DNA of 64,000 nt from Vibrio aestivus (GCA_003263845.1 JYJN01000021.1:59063-123062), one strand, 5' to 3'. Positions 52,935 to 63,126 are shown, numbered from the stretch's first letter. Notes: a model not told the origin generated them from the letters alone. Numbers and translations are program-made.

Positions 52935-53897
52935 ATGCATTACGACGTATTTAATGGAGATGCAGACGGTATCATTGCTTTGCTTCAATTGCGCTTTGCA
53001 CAGCCAAAAGAGAGCACATTAATTACGGGTGTAAAGCGAGACATTGCACTTTTAAATCAAGTGGCTACCAAAGACGATGCCGCCTCGGTTACTGCGCTAG
53101 ATATCTCTATGGAGAAAAATCATGCAGCGCTGGAGTCGCTTCTCGCACGAGGTGTAGATGTTTTCTACTGCGATCATCATCGAAGCGGAGCAATCCCTGA
53201 CTCATCGAATTTAGAAGCCATCATAAACCTTGATGCTCAAGTGTGTACGTCACTATTGATCAATCAAAAGCTTAAAGGTCGATATGTTCATTGGGCAATC
53301 GCAGGAGCCTTTGGTGACAATTTGAATGAGCGTGCAGACAATCTGTCGAAGAGTGTTGGTTTAACAAGCGATGAAACTGAGTTTTTAAAAGAGCTTGGCG
53401 TTTTGATTAACTACAACGGCTACGGCGCTTCATTGTCAGATTTGCATATTGAGCCAGCGGCACTGTATCAAGCGCTACAGGAGTACGAAAGTCCTTTTAA
53501 GTTGCGTGAGAATTTAAGTTCACCCTATTACAAGCTCAAGCAAGGCTATAAGCAAGACTACGAGCAAGTACTGAACTTAGACCCTGTGTTTATTACAGAG
53601 TCATGTCGAGTATTTGAGCTACCGAATGAAGCGTGGGCGCGACGTATCAGCGGTGTCTATGGTAATGAACTCGCAAATCAGGAACCCAAACTTGCGCATG
53701 CGGTACTGACTTTAAATCAGAACCAAAGTGATTACACGGTGAGCGTTAGAGCACCGTTACTAAATCGAGTGGGTGCAGATGAAATCTGTGTCCAGTTTAA
53801 AACTGGTGGCGGACGAAAAGCGGCCGCTGGAATTAATCAATTATTAGTGAACGAAAAGCAGCGATTTTTCGACACGTTACATAAATTTTATATCTAA
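52935..53897 (+). CDS. DHH-family phosphoesterase, possible pAp phosphatase
   Basis: A 320-residue cytoplasmic protein. The DHH domain has VFNGDADGI (residues 5-13), TALDIS (residues 53-58) and YCDHHRSG (DHH at 80-82), all metal ligands of this family. The C-terminal DHHA1 domain has FKTGGGRKAAAGI. The family includes NrnA-type enzymes that degrade nanoRNA and 3'-phosphoadenosine 5'-phosphate (pAp). pAp is the by-product of PAPS use, so a DHH gene set between cysC and cysN suggests pAp recycling in place of CysQ. That specificity is inference. Confidence 0.8.
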   Translation: MHYDVFNGDADGIIALLQLRFAQPKESTLITGVKRDIALLNQVATKDDAASVTALDISMEKNHAALESLLARGVDVFYCDHHRSGAIPDSSNLEAIINLDAQVCTSLLINQKLKGRYVHWAIAGAFGDNLNERADNLSKSVGLTSDETEFLKELGVLINYNGYGASLSDLHIEPAALYQALQEYESPFKLRENLSSPYYKLKQGYKQDYEQVLNLDPVFITESCRVFELPNEAWARRISGVYGNELANQEPKLAHAVLTLNQNQSDYTVSVRAPLLNRVGADEICVQFKTGGGRKAAAGINQLLVNEKQRFFDTLHKFYI

Positions 53898-53954
53898 TTT
53901 TTGTTTAGCCTTAGGGAGTGACCAAGGCAAACTCAGGGATAGGGAAGGCAAAAA

Positions 53955-55367
53955 ATGTCACATTCATCAGAACTGATTGCAGAAGATATCGAAGCATATC
54001 TGAAAGTCCATGAAAACAAAGATCTACTACGTTTCCTAACTTGTGGCAACGTGGATGATGGTAAGTCGACATTGATTGGTCGTCTACTATTCGATAGTAA
54101 GCTAATTTACGAAGATCAGATGGCTGCGATTGAAAAAGACTCGCAGAAGTTTAATACCACAGACGAAGCGTTTGATTTAGCGCTGCTGGTGGATGGTCTT
54201 CAGTCTGAGCGTGAACAAGGTATCACCATCGACGTTGCTTACCGTTATTTTTCTACAGATAAGCGTAAGTTTATTATTGCAGATACTCCAGGGCACGAGC
54301 AGTATACGCGCAACATGGTAACAGGTGCGTCTACTTGTGAACTTGCGATTGTGATGGTTGATGCTCGTCATGGTATTCAAACGCAAACCCGTCGCCATAG
54401 TTACATCTGTAGCTTGCTGGGTATTAAGCACATCATCGTAGCAATCAACAAGATGGATCTTATGGATTACAGTCAAGACGTATACCGTAAAATCAAAGCG
54501 GATTACCGCGAGATGGCGAAGAACTTCAACATCGATGATATCCGTTTTGTACCGATCTCTGCTCTGAAAGGCGACAACGTCGTAACGCCGAGCGAGAAGA
54601 TGGACTGGTACCCTGGTGCGACACTGATGAAGCTGCTTGAAACCGTTAAGATCGATCAAGATAAAGACCTTGAGCATATGCGCTTCCCGATTCAATACGT
54701 GAACCGTCCTAACCTAGACTTCCGTGGTTTCTGCGGAACGCTGGCATCGGGTGTCGTTCAAGTGGGTGATGAAGTGACGGCGCTGCCATCGGGTAAATCG
54801 TCTCGTGTGAAGAGTATTTATACTTATGATGCTGAGCTGAAAACGGCTCAACCGGGTCAAGCAATAACGTTGACTCTTGAAGATGAAATTGATGTGTCTC
54901 GTGGTGATATGCTGGTTCATACTGGTCATGAACCATCGGTTGCGAATAAGCTTCAGGCACACGTGGTTTGGATGGATGAGAACCCACTTCGCACTCATAA
55001 AGAGTACATCTTTAAGTTCGCAACTAAGTCTTGTACGGGTAAAGTTTCAGAAATTAAGCATAAAGTTGATGTAAACACATTGGACAAGCATGCTGAAGAC
55101 AGTGAAACCTTAGGGCTGAATGAAATCGCCCTAACGAATTTATCATTGACTGATAAAGTGGCAATTGATGAGTATAGCAAGCTTCCTGCAACAGGCTCAT
55201 TTATTGTCATTGATCGACACACTAATGTGACAGTCGGCGCAGGGATGGTAAACGGTGTTGATAATAGTGCGAGTGATGCTAATTCTAGAGTATACTCTGA
55301 ATCAGAAAAAGAACTGAATGCCTACGTGCGTAAGCACTTCCCAGAATGGGGCTGTAGCGAAATTTAA
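53955..55367 (+). CDS. cysN: Sulfate adenylyltransferase GTPase subunit CysN
   Basis: GTP hydrolysis by CysN drives APS formation by CysD. It is 470 residues with EF-Tu-like G domain motifs GNVDDGKST (G1), DTPGHEQY (G3) and NKMDLMD (G4). Beta-barrel domains II and III follow. There is no fused CysC kinase domain, consistent with the separate cysC. It is normally adjacent to cysD, but here the cysC and DHH genes lie between. Followed by a terminator. Confidence 0.96.
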   Translation: MSHSSELIAEDIEAYLKVHENKDLLRFLTCGNVDDGKSTLIGRLLFDSKLIYEDQMAAIEKDSQKFNTTDEAFDLALLVDGLQSEREQGITIDVAYRYFSTDKRKFIIADTPGHEQYTRNMVTGASTCELAIVMVDARHGIQTQTRRHSYICSLLGIKHIIVAINKMDLMDYSQDVYRKIKADYREMAKNFNIDDIRFVPISALKGDNVVTPSEKMDWYPGATLMKLLETVKIDQDKDLEHMRFPIQYVNRPNLDFRGFCGTLASGVVQVGDEVTALPSGKSSRVKSIYTYDAELKTAQPGQAITLTLEDEIDVSRGDMLVHTGHEPSVANKLQAHVVWMDENPLRTHKEYIFKFATKSCTGKVSEIKHKVDVNTLDKHAEDSETLGLNEIALTNLSLTDKVAIDEYSKLPATGSFIVIDRHTNVTVGAGMVNGVDNSASDANSRVYSESEKELNAYVRKHFPEWGCSEI

Positions 55368-55405
55368 TTGATTGCTCTCTTAATTGATTGGTTTCGACAT
55401 ACAGT

Positions 55406-55431
55406 AAGGGCAGCGTAAGCTGCCCTTTTTT
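55406..55431 (+). terminator. Terminator of the cys operon
   Basis: Nine-base stem AAGGGCAGC / GCTGCCCTT with a four-base loop and a T run. Confidence 0.9.
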
Positions 55432-55474
55432 ATAATATGAATACTTTTAAAAGTACAAATGGCTAGGAAGCTTA

Positions 55475-56544
55475 ATGCAAACATTTTTATTGGCGCTATT
55501 GGCAATGGTGGTGTCGACAATGTCTCTGTTATGGCTGAGAAAATGGGCTGTAGACCTTAGATTTGTTGACGTGCCGTGTGAAAGGAAGTCACACAATGGC
55601 CACATCCCTTTAGTGGGTGGGCTCGCGACGTTTCTCGGGCTGTGTGCCGTGGTTTTATTTTCTGCTGGCTCTCTTCTATATAAACTCGAATACCTTTGTT
55701 TCAGTGCGATTCTAGTCGTCGTTGGTCTTGTTGATGACAAACTGGATATTCGTGCCAGTTACCGCCTTCTTATTTTAGGCTTCCTTTCTGTCTGGCTAGT
55801 GAAGGTTGAAGGGATCTCTCTTTCCTATTTAGGTGATTTACTCGGGAATGGCTCCATTGCTCTAGGTGGAGAGGCATTAATCTTTACTACTGCAGCCATT
55901 ATTGGATGTGTGACTGCTTTCAACATGGTAGATGGAATTGATGGTTTGCTTGGAGTGCTGGCCGCTTGCACGATAGGCAGCTTGGTATTCTGTTCTATGT
56001 TTCAGGTCACGACGCATTGGCTCAATTCTGCCTGTTTTTTATTGCTGCAATGCTCCCTTATGTTGTGGTAAACCTCGGCTTAAAAGTGAAATCCAAGTAC
56101 AAAGTCTTTATGGGTGACTCTGGGAGCTTCTTGGTTGGTTTTACCATTGTCTGGCTACTTGTATTTGCGACTCAACAGTTTGATGGGCTTTCTGACGAGC
56201 AAGTAGCAATGCGACCGGTGACAGCTTTGTGGATTATTGCGATCCCTCTAATGGATATGGCAACCGTTATGATTAAGCGCGCAATGAAAAAGCGTTCACC
56301 TTTGAAAGCAGACCGAACTCACATTCACCACGTACTCATTGCATCTGGGTTAACGGCTAAACAAGCTCTAGCGTCAATTAGTGTATTGGCGTTAGCTTTG
56401 GCGGGGGTTGGTATTTTCGGGGAACTGACACAAGAAGATGAGTCGGTGATGTTCGGTGCGTTTATGCAAATGTTTGTTGTTTACCTTGCTGTGAATATTG
56501 CGATGGAGCGAAAAGCAAGAAAGAGAGTTACAGAGCTCACTTAG
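55475..56544 (+). CDS. wecA: WecA-family undecaprenyl-phosphate glycosyl-1-phosphate transferase (frameshifted as sequenced)
   Basis: Starts lipid-linked glycan synthesis by moving a sugar-1-phosphate (GlcNAc-1-P in WecA) from UDP-sugar to undecaprenyl phosphate. It has many transmembrane helices. Motifs: DVPCERKSHNGHIPLVGG, VGLVDDKLDIRASYR, AFNMVDGIDGL, KVFMGDSGSFLVGF and DRTHIHHVL. The frame breaks near 56003. About 356 residues, similar to WecA (367). It could prime O antigen, the Wza/Wzc-exported polymer or another glycan; the sugar specificity is not proven by sequence. Confidence 0.87.
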
Positions 56545-56608
56545 TTTGCATCACCAGAGCTTAATTTCTAAAGTTTTACCCATTCTTATAAAAACAATTA
56601 CTTTATTC

Positions 56609-56642
56609 GGTTAGGCTCGCAGGCCTAACCTTGTTTCCTATT
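56609..56642 (+). terminator. Terminator after wecA
   Basis: Eight-base stem GGTTAGGC / GCCTAACC with a six-base loop, followed by a T-rich stretch. Confidence 0.75.
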
Positions 56643-56658
56643 TTTTAAGTTCAATTAG

Positions 56659-57827
56659 ATGAAAGTTAGACAATCGATTTTGTTATTCACTTTGGCTACG
56701 TTAGCCGGAGTATCTTCGACGACACACGCCCAAGTAACTCCCCTTTTCGAAAAACCTGAAGATATGCAGCCAACTTGGGTTGACAATATCCTTGACCACT
56801 TTGGTGCTGATGGTGAATTTGATTCAAATAAAACCATCGACATGAGTTATTTGCCAACGGCCTACTATACGCCAGAGAAAAAATTTGGGGTCGGCCTGTT
56901 GATGGTAGGTCTATATGACTTAGGTGAGGAAAGCGACAACCAACCATCTTCATTGGTTGTGAACTCCTTTATTTCAATGAATGGCTCCTATGGTGTGTCA
57001 TTCGAGAACATGAGTTACTTTAATGGCGATCAAAATCGTTTATTGCTTGAAGCGGAACTGCATAATGAGGCGGCCGTGTATTACGGGCAGGGCGTGATCG
57101 ATGGTAACAACGAAGCTAACAAACATGAACTTGATGAAGTTCTCTATTCATTTAAGCCGATGTGGCTTACTCAGTTAAGGCCCCATTATTTTGTCGGCAT
57201 AGGGGCCGAAGCTACATACGCCAAGGCAAGTCAACTTAAGCGGATGGATGGAGATACGGCTTACCCTGCATCATATGACTTACCAAGTAATCTAAGCACA
57301 GGTGTGTTATTGAGTAGCAGCTATGATTCGCGAGACTACCGATTGAATGCCAGTGAGGGGTGGTTATTCCAAGTTGATGCGGGTCTTTATTACAACGACG
57401 AAAGTGAGTCGAGTTTCTCACGTTATGATGTTGAGCTAGCCAATTACATCAACTTAACCCCTGTACCTGGCTTGATTGCATGGCAAATGCAGGGCAGTTT
57501 TCTCAAGGTGACACACCCTGGAATATGTTGCCTGACTTAGGTGGTTCAAGTGCGCTTCGAGGCATTCATAAAGGACAGTATCGCGCAGAAAATATGGCCA
57601 TGGCTCAGGTTGAGTATCGATTGCCTGTTTTTCAGCGCTATGGGATGGTGTTTTGGGGAGGAGCAGGCAGCGTTGCAGACGATGTGAGTGACTTGACTGA
57701 TGACTTACTAACGAGTGTTGGCACAGGCTTTCGGTTTCGAGTAAAAGATCGCATTAACTTACGCTTTGATGTGGGCTATGCCGAAGGAGACACCAATTTT
57801 TACCTCAACGTCAATGAGGTATTCTAG
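56659..57827 (+). CDS. Omp85/BamA-like outer-membrane barrel without POTRA domains (frameshifted as sequenced)
   Basis: Signal peptide ending in THAQ. A beta-barrel region follows with blocks typical of the bacterial surface antigen (Omp85) C-terminal barrel: LLSSSYDSRDYRLNASEGWLF, GGSSALRGIHKGQYRAENM (loop 6 RG-type motif), QVEYRLPVF, and terminal DVGYAEGDTNFYLNVNEVF. The N-terminus is too short for POTRA repeats. The frame breaks near 57502; one added C restores QGQFSQGDTPWNML. About 389 residues. Its stop overlaps the next gene's GTG. Function unknown; a lipid or glycan surface role is a guess. Confidence 0.8.
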
Positions 57828-58561
57828 TGAACCTCTCTTTCCTTCTATCTACCTGCCTGCTATCGCTGTTTGTTCTTATTCCCACTGCTCACGCACAAGT
57901 TGCGCCACCGGAAGGTCTTAGCTGTGAAAAGAGCTACCATTATCGCCTCTCTTTAAGCGGTATTCCCACTGGCCACATGACTCGCAGTGAATCATGGCAA
58001 GGCAATACAGTAGAAATTAGTAGCCGCAGCCGTGCGAGTATTTTAGGTATTGGCACCACTTATGAGCAAAAGTCAGAGATGGTTTTTCAAAGTGACTCAA
58101 AGCAGTGGCTAACTCAGCACTTTCATCAGCAGGTGTCTGGGTTTAAAAACCGAGATATGATGGTACAGCTTGGCATTCAATCTAATGGCGCGTATATGTC
58201 GCAAGTGAATTTAGATGGCGATATTAAGTTCTATCAGCATGATGATCTACCCCTTAGAGATATTGATACTATCGGCGCTCAAATTCGACAATATACGCTT
58301 CAAGGTTTAAAAGAGTTTGAGCTTGCTCGTCAAGCGACTGATAAGGTAGAGGAATATCAGTATCACCAGTTAGATAAAAAAACCATTAAGACAAAGAGGT
58401 GGGGCGCGTTAACTGTATTGCCCATTCGTCAATCCGGTGCCGATGAGATTACTTATTATCTAGCGCCAGAATTAGATTACCAAATGGTTCAAGCAACTTA
58501 TCATGGGGTGCTGCTTAATGGCACCGCTCAATTGACCAATTATACCTCGAGCTGTGGCTAG
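57827..58561 (+). CDS. Periplasmic DUF3108-like protein
   Basis: A 244-residue protein with signal peptide MNLSFLLSTCLLSLFVLIPTAHA. The mature region is beta-rich: SCEKSYHYRLSLSGIPTGHMTRSE, then ISSRSRASILGIGTTYEQKSEM and YYLAPELDYQMVQATY. The pattern fits the DUF3108 family of periplasmic proteins of unknown function. Its GTG start overlaps the stop of the Omp85-like gene, so the two are translationally coupled and probably work together in the envelope. Confidence 0.72.
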   Translation: MNLSFLLSTCLLSLFVLIPTAHAQVAPPEGLSCEKSYHYRLSLSGIPTGHMTRSESWQGNTVEISSRSRASILGIGTTYEQKSEMVFQSDSKQWLTQHFHQQVSGFKNRDMMVQLGIQSNGAYMSQVNLDGDIKFYQHDDLPLRDIDTIGAQIRQYTLQGLKEFELARQATDKVEEYQYHQLDKKTIKTKRWGALTVLPIRQSGADEITYYLAPELDYQMVQATYHGVLLNGTAQLTNYTSSCG

Positions 58562-58735
58562 CCAGGGCTGCGATTAAACTATTAAGCGTGATGATGTTGG
58601 CATTCTAAGGCGTAAGTAAGTAAGCCCTTATTATGAACTTCCTATCCGATCTAGCTTAGCCTGACTATCCTCGCTATACTCACCGACTGATTTATCGTCT
58701 ACGTTTTTAACGTCACTTATTGCAAGAGCACTGAT

Positions 58736-59170
58736 ATGCAAGAATACATCGAGTTTTTTCAACACAATATGATTTTGTCTTTGGTATGGGTTGGTCTGTT
58801 GGCTGCTCTTATCATGAATATTGTTAAGTCTTCGACTATGGCTTACAAAGAAATCACTGCAGCGCAAACGACTACACTAATGAACCGTGAAAGTGGTTTA
58901 GTGGTCGATATCCGCTCGAAAGATGAGTACAAAAAGGGTCACATTACGGACTCAGTTCACATTTTGCCATCAGACATTAAAGCGGGTAACTTCGGTAGCC
59001 TTGAAAACCGTAAATCAGACCCAATCATCGTAGTATGCAAAACGGGTCAAACGGCGCAAGAGAGTGCTAACCTACTAGCTAAAGCAGGCTTCGAAAACGT
59101 GAACTTACTGAAAAATGGATTGACTGCTTGGAGTGAAGCAAATCTTCCATTAGTTCGTGGTAAGAAGTAA
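58736..59170 (+). CDS. yibN: Membrane-anchored rhodanese-like protein YibN
   Basis: A 144-residue protein. An N-terminal transmembrane helix (MILSLVWVGLLAALIMNIV) is followed by a rhodanese domain (GLVVDIRSKDEYKKGHI). The active-site loop is VCKTGQTA, cysteine near residue 102. It lies upstream of secB as in enterics, though no grxC lies between them here. The sulfur-transfer substrate is unknown. Confidence 0.9.
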   Translation: MQEYIEFFQHNMILSLVWVGLLAALIMNIVKSSTMAYKEITAAQTTTLMNRESGLVVDIRSKDEYKKGHITDSVHILPSDIKAGNFGSLENRKSDPIIVVCKTGQTAQESANLLAKAGFENVNLLKNGLTAWSEANLPLVRGKK

Positions 59171-59359
59171 GCCTGAGATTGATTTTTACGCTGTTCATCT
59201 AAAGCAACACTGTTTGAAAAATAATATTGTTGAAAAAGGCAGCGGTTGACGCCGAGAGTTGTGACGTTTTCCACGTAATCGTGGTTAAACCTAGTCAATA
59301 CAAAGTCTCTCGGTTAGTCTCAAAACAGACATATCGAACCGAATTTAAGGATTTAAACC

Positions 59360-59830
59360 ATGGCTGAAGCAGCACCACAACAAGAAGCACAAAACTTCGT
59401 TATCCAACGTATCTTCCTAAAAGACATCTCTTTTGAAGCGCCAAACTCACCTAGCATGTTCCAAAAAGAGTGGAACCCAGATGTGAAGCTTGATCTAGAT
59501 ACTCAAAGCCGTGAGCTAGGCGAAGGTGTATACGAAGTTGTTCTACGTTTAACAGTGACTGTTAAGAACGCAGACGAGACAGCTTTCCTATGTGAAGTTC
59601 AGCAAGGTGGTATTTTCACTGCTGAGAAAATGGAAGCAGGTCAGCTTGCACACTGTCTAGGTGCATTCTGCCCGAACATCCTATTCCCATACGCACGTGA
59701 AACGATTTCTAGCCTAGTAATCAAAGGTACATTCCCACAACTGAACCTAGCACCAGTGAACTTTGATGCTCTGTTCATGAACTACCTACAGCAGCAAGCT
59801 GGTCAAGGCGAAGGTCAAGCAGAAGCTTAA
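59360..59830 (+). CDS. secB: Protein-export chaperone SecB
   Basis: Tetrameric cytoplasmic chaperone that keeps preproteins unfolded and hands them to SecA. It is 156 residues and intact. Motifs: [40 protein letters not shown] and [29 protein letters not shown]. Acidic, with a Gln/Gly-rich C-terminus. Own terminator downstream. Confidence 0.97.
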   Translation: MAEAAPQQEAQNFVIQRIFLKDISFEAPNSPSMFQKEWNPDVKLDLDTQSRELGEGVYEVVLRLTVTVKNADETAFLCEVQQGGIFTAEKMEAGQLAHCLGAFCPNILFPYARETISSLVIKGTFPQLNLAPVNFDALFMNYLQQQAGQGEGQAEA

Positions 59831-59902
59831 TTTCTCGGCTAAGGTTTACTAAGCTTAAGCTACTGAGATTAGGCTAATGACCTAGGCTTAGCATAGAGAT
59901 AG

Positions 59903-59940
59903 AATGCACAAAGCGTCATGAGATGCATTGTGCATTTTTT
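59903..59940 (+). terminator. Terminator of secB
   Basis: Inverted repeat AATGCACA / TGTGCATT with additional inner pairs, followed by six T. Confidence 0.85.
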
Positions 59941-60030
59941 ATTTGAGCGGCTCCTTGTTGTTAAGGAGAGTTCATTTCTTTATTTAGCCACTAATGCAGT
60001 GGTAACAGTATTCAAGCGACAGGCGGATTA

Positions 60031-61062
60031 ATGGAAAAAACTATCGATAATGCCTATGGAAAAGAGATTGCAATGACTGTGATTGGTGCAGGCTCTTACG
60101 GAACTTCACTGGCGATTTCGTTGGCTCGAAACGGCGCTAATGTAGTGATCTGGGGACACGAGGCTGAACACATGCAGCGTCTTGAAGCCGATCGAGCTAA
60201 CCATGAATTTCTGCCTGGTATCGATTTCCCTGAGTCTTTGATTGTTGAATCGGATCTAGAGAAGGCGGTTCAAGCAAGTAAAGACTTACTGGTTGTTGTT
60301 CCAAGCCATGTATTTGGTATTGTTCTAAAGAGTATCAAGCCATACTTAGACAGCGAACACCGAGTATGCTGGGCAACTAAGGGGCTAGAGCCAGAGACTG
60401 GCCGTCTATTAAAAGAAGTGGCCTATGATGTGATTGGCAAAGATTACCCGCTTGCCGTTCTGTCGGGACCTACCTTTGCCAAAGAACTCGCGATGGGTAT
60501 GCCAACGGCTATTTCGGTGGCTTCTTCCGATGCTGATTTTGTTACCGACCTTCAAGATAAAATTCACTGTAGCAAAACCTTCCGTGTGTACGCCAACGAT
60601 GATTTTACAGGCATGCAGTTAGGTGGCGCGGTTAAGAACGTCATTGCTATTGGGGCAGGTATGTCTGATGGCATGGGCTTTGGCGCTAACGCGCGTACCG
60701 CTTTGATTACGCGTGGTTTGGCAGAGATGACTCGTTTAGGTGTAGCCCTAGGTGCAAAACCAGATACTTTCATGGGAATGTCCGGATTGGGCGACTTGGT
60801 TCTGACTTGTACGGACAACCAATCACGTAACCGTCGATTTGGTTTAGCGCTAGGCCAAGGTAAAAACGCAGACCAAGCTCAAGAAGAGATTGGTCAGGTC
60901 GTCGAAGGTTACCGAAATACCAAAGAGGTCTGGTTATTGGCGAATCGGCTGGGTGTAGAGATGCCAATTGTTGACCAAATTTATCAAGTATTGTATCAAG
61001 GGAAGGATGCACGCTTAGCAGGACAAGATCTGCTAGGTCGTGAGAAGAAAGCAGAGCAATAA
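60031..61062 (+). CDS. gpsA: Glycerol-3-phosphate dehydrogenase GpsA
   Basis: Makes sn-glycerol 3-phosphate from dihydroxyacetone phosphate for phospholipid synthesis. The NAD(P)-binding motif is [12 protein letters not shown]. Other motifs are [34 protein letters not shown] and [11 protein letters not shown]. It is 343 residues. The start at 60031 gives [17 protein letters not shown], matching Vibrio GpsA; a second ATG at 60073 is possible. Intact. Confidence 0.95.
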   Translation: MEKTIDNAYGKEIAMTVIGAGSYGTSLAISLARNGANVVIWGHEAEHMQRLEADRANHEFLPGIDFPESLIVESDLEKAVQASKDLLVVVPSHVFGIVLKSIKPYLDSEHRVCWATKGLEPETGRLLKEVAYDVIGKDYPLAVLSGPTFAKELAMGMPTAISVASSDADFVTDLQDKIHCSKTFRVYANDDFTGMQLGGAVKNVIAIGAGMSDGMGFGANARTALITRGLAEMTRLGVALGAKPDTFMGMSGLGDLVLTCTDNQSRNRRFGLALGQGKNADQAQEEIGQVVEGYRNTKEVWLLANRLGVEMPIVDQIYQVLYQGKDARLAGQDLLGREKKAEQ

Positions 61063-61153
61063 AACTCTGAGCTATAGAAAGAGTAAGGAAGCCGCTCACT
61101 AGCGCTATTTTTGATAGCGAAGGTAGCTAGCCGGTGAGCTTCAAAGGATACGT

Positions 61154-61974
61154 ATGAAGCATTGTGAAAAACAAAACGTATGGAAAGCAATAGTGCGAGA
61201 AGCGCGAGAGCAGTCGGAACAAGAGCCGATGCTAGCCAGCTTCTACCATGCCACCATTATTAAGCATGAAAGCCTCGCAGCTGCATTGAGCTATATCTTA
61301 GCGAACAAACTCAATACCGCCTCTATGCCTGCAATGGCTGTGCGAGAAGTTGTTGAAGAAGCGTTTAACTCTGACCCTTCGATTACGTCTGCAGCGGCTT
61401 GTGATATTTGTGCTGTGGTGCATCGCGATCCGGCTGTTTCAATGTATTCCATGCCGCTTCTTTACTTGAAAGGCTACCATGCCCTACAAGGCTATCGTGT
61501 TGCCAACTGGCTTTGGAAGCAAGGTCGAATTGCTTTGGCTACTTATCTTCAAAACCAAATCTCGGTGGCTTGTCAGGTGGATATTCACCCTGCGGCGAAA
61601 GTCGGCCACGGCATCATGCTCGATCACGCAACGGGTATTGTTATTGGTGAAACTGCCATAGTTGAAAATGACGTATCAATTCTGCAGGATGTGACTTTGG
61701 GTGGTACTGGTAAAGAGGCGGTGATCGCCACCCTAAAATCCGTGAAGGCGTGATGATTGGCGCAGGTGCTAAGATTCTTGGTAATATCGAAGTTGGTGAA
61801 GGCGCTAAGATTGGCTCTTGTTCTGTTGTCCTTCAAGCTGTGCCTCCGCACACCACAGTTGCAGGTGTACCAGCGAAAGTGGTTGGAAGGCCTAAAACCG
61901 ATAAGCCATCATTGGATATGGATCAACAATTTAATGGTCGTTCACAGAGCTTTATTGGCGGTGACGGGATTTAA
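61154..61974 (+). CDS. cysE: Serine O-acetyltransferase CysE (frameshifted as sequenced)
   Basis: Makes O-acetylserine for cysteine synthesis. The N-terminal helical domain (VWKAIVREAREQSEQEPMLA) is followed by the left-handed beta-helix acetyltransferase domain (IHPAAKVGHGIMLDHATGIVIGETA). The frame breaks near 61721; one added G restores KEGGDRHPKIREGVMIGAG. The rest (AGVPAKVVGRP ... FIGGDGI) is in another frame. About 273 residues. Downstream of gpsA, as in enterics. Confidence 0.94.
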
Positions 61975-62021
61975 CCAAACGGCTCTTAAAGCCATAATAA
62001 GCAGTTGATAACCCTGAAGGC

Positions 62022-62639
62022 CTAAAAAAGAAGCTTGCTAGTGAGTACTAGCAAGCTTCTTTTGTTTTTACTGCTATGTGAGTTGCGGTAGGGGCGATTA
62101 GCTTCTAGCGCGTCTAGCTCGAGTAGGACTTCTTCTGCCCAATCAATCCATGCGTTGCGAACAAGCATGTTGCGGCGAAGAGTCAGGCGCTCTAGGCGTT
62201 GCTGTTTGTCCAGTGTTGCAGGCGTTGAGTAGTACGCAGATTCGATTTCTTGATAGTGTTGAACAAGTTTGCGAGATTCTTCAACCAACTCTGATAACTG
62301 AATACGGAAAGGCGCAGATGGTTGAACAGCGCAAGCGATGAGTTTCGCTGAAAACTCGTCACGTACTGTTGGGTGTGCGGTTGGTTGATCAAACCACTCA
62401 CCAAGTGCAGCACGGCCTGCATCTGTAATTGAGTATACTTTACGATCTGGTTTGCCTTCTTGAGGCTCTAATACACAGGTAACTAGCTCGTTTTGAGCCA
62501 TCTTGTTTAGTTCACGGTAAACTTGCTGGTGGCTCGCCTTCCAGAAGTAGCCGATGCTCGCTGAAAATTCTTTTGTAATATCATAACCCGTTGCATCGCG
62601 AGTGCTAAGAACGGTAAGGATAACGTGTGGTAATGACAT
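62022..62639 (-). CDS. aphA: Quorum-sensing master regulator AphA (PadR family)
   Basis: AphA is the low-cell-density regulator of vibrios (virulence, biofilm), opposed to LuxR/HapR. The start at 62639 gives MSLPHVILTVLSTRDATGYD. The winged-helix region includes SASIGYFWKASHQQVYREL and CVLEPQEGKPDRKVYSIT. The C-terminal dimerisation helices include EFSAKLIACAVQ and QQRLERLTLRRNMLVRNAWI. As read, the frame runs through the terminator hairpin to 62022. Adding one C to the CCCC run near 62095 would end it with RPLPQLT at 62074, before the hairpin, so the true C-terminus is probably shorter (about 188 residues). Confidence 0.94.
   Translation of the reverse strand: MSLPHVILTVLSTRDATGYDITKEFSASIGYFWKASHQQVYRELNKMAQNELVTCVLEPQEGKPDRKVYSITDAGRAALGEWFDQPTAHPTVRDEFSAKLIACAVQPSAPFRIQLSELVEESRKLVQHYQEIESAYYSTPATLDKQQRLERLTLRRNMLVRNAWIDWAEEVLLELDALEANRPYRNSHSSKNKRSLLVLTSKLLF
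62026..62064. terminator. Bidirectional terminator cysE / aphA
   Basis: Perfect stem AAAAGAAGCTTGCTAGT / ACTAGCAAGCTTCTTTT with a four-base loop, between convergent cysE and aphA. Confidence 0.9.
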
Positions 62640-63063
62640 GTCTTCAATCCAAATGGTCAATAAACTTCAAAATTGCTTAAACATCTGTTGTGCTTCTTGA
62701 GGCACTTAATCATCAGTTCGTTTAAGCTGGACCAACTTATTACTACGTTGGCAATGTCTCCATATGTAAGCCGTTTATCACCTAGGATCGATTACTCTGA
62801 GGAAATCGAGGATGCGAGAATAATAGTTATAGTGGCTCTCGCTTGGTCGATTAGTATATCTAAATAATAAGCATAAAGTAGAATAGTTGGAAATTTTTTG
62901 TCAAAAAACTAACAAAAAACTCAATAGCGTAACTCTTGGGAATGAAATTCTATTGTAGTGGGCCATTTTGGGTTTTATACAGATAGATCTATTGCAATGA
63001 GAATGTAATTCGATTTTTGTTACATAGTTGAATGCGTTTTCAGCACTGTGATTCGCGCGCAAT
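62640..63063. other. aphA promoter region
   Basis: About 420 bases between the aphA start and the ppc terminator. It should hold the aphA promoter and binding sites for LuxR/HapR and AphA itself. AT-rich stretches occur near 62850-62930, but I could not identify a convincing operator by eye. The 64-codon frame at 62673 has no gene features. Confidence 0.45.
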
Positions 63064-63100
63064 AAAAAGGCCGCTTTAGCATACTAAAGCGGCCTTTAAA
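63064..63100 (-). terminator. Terminator of ppc
   Basis: Fourteen-base stem AAAGGCCGCTTTAG / CTAAAGCGGCCTTT with a four-base loop, followed on the minus strand by TTTTTATT. Confidence 0.92.
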
Positions 63101-63126
63101 CAGAGTTCTATACCTTAACGCTAAGA

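Noticed and set aside
54177..54998. Minus-strand frames of 92-172 codons inside cysN
   Set aside because: Antisense shadows; cysN on the plus strand has all GTPase motifs.
62640..63063. LuxR/HapR or AphA operator upstream of aphA
   Set aside because: Expected from known biology, but no stretch matched the consensus well enough by eye.
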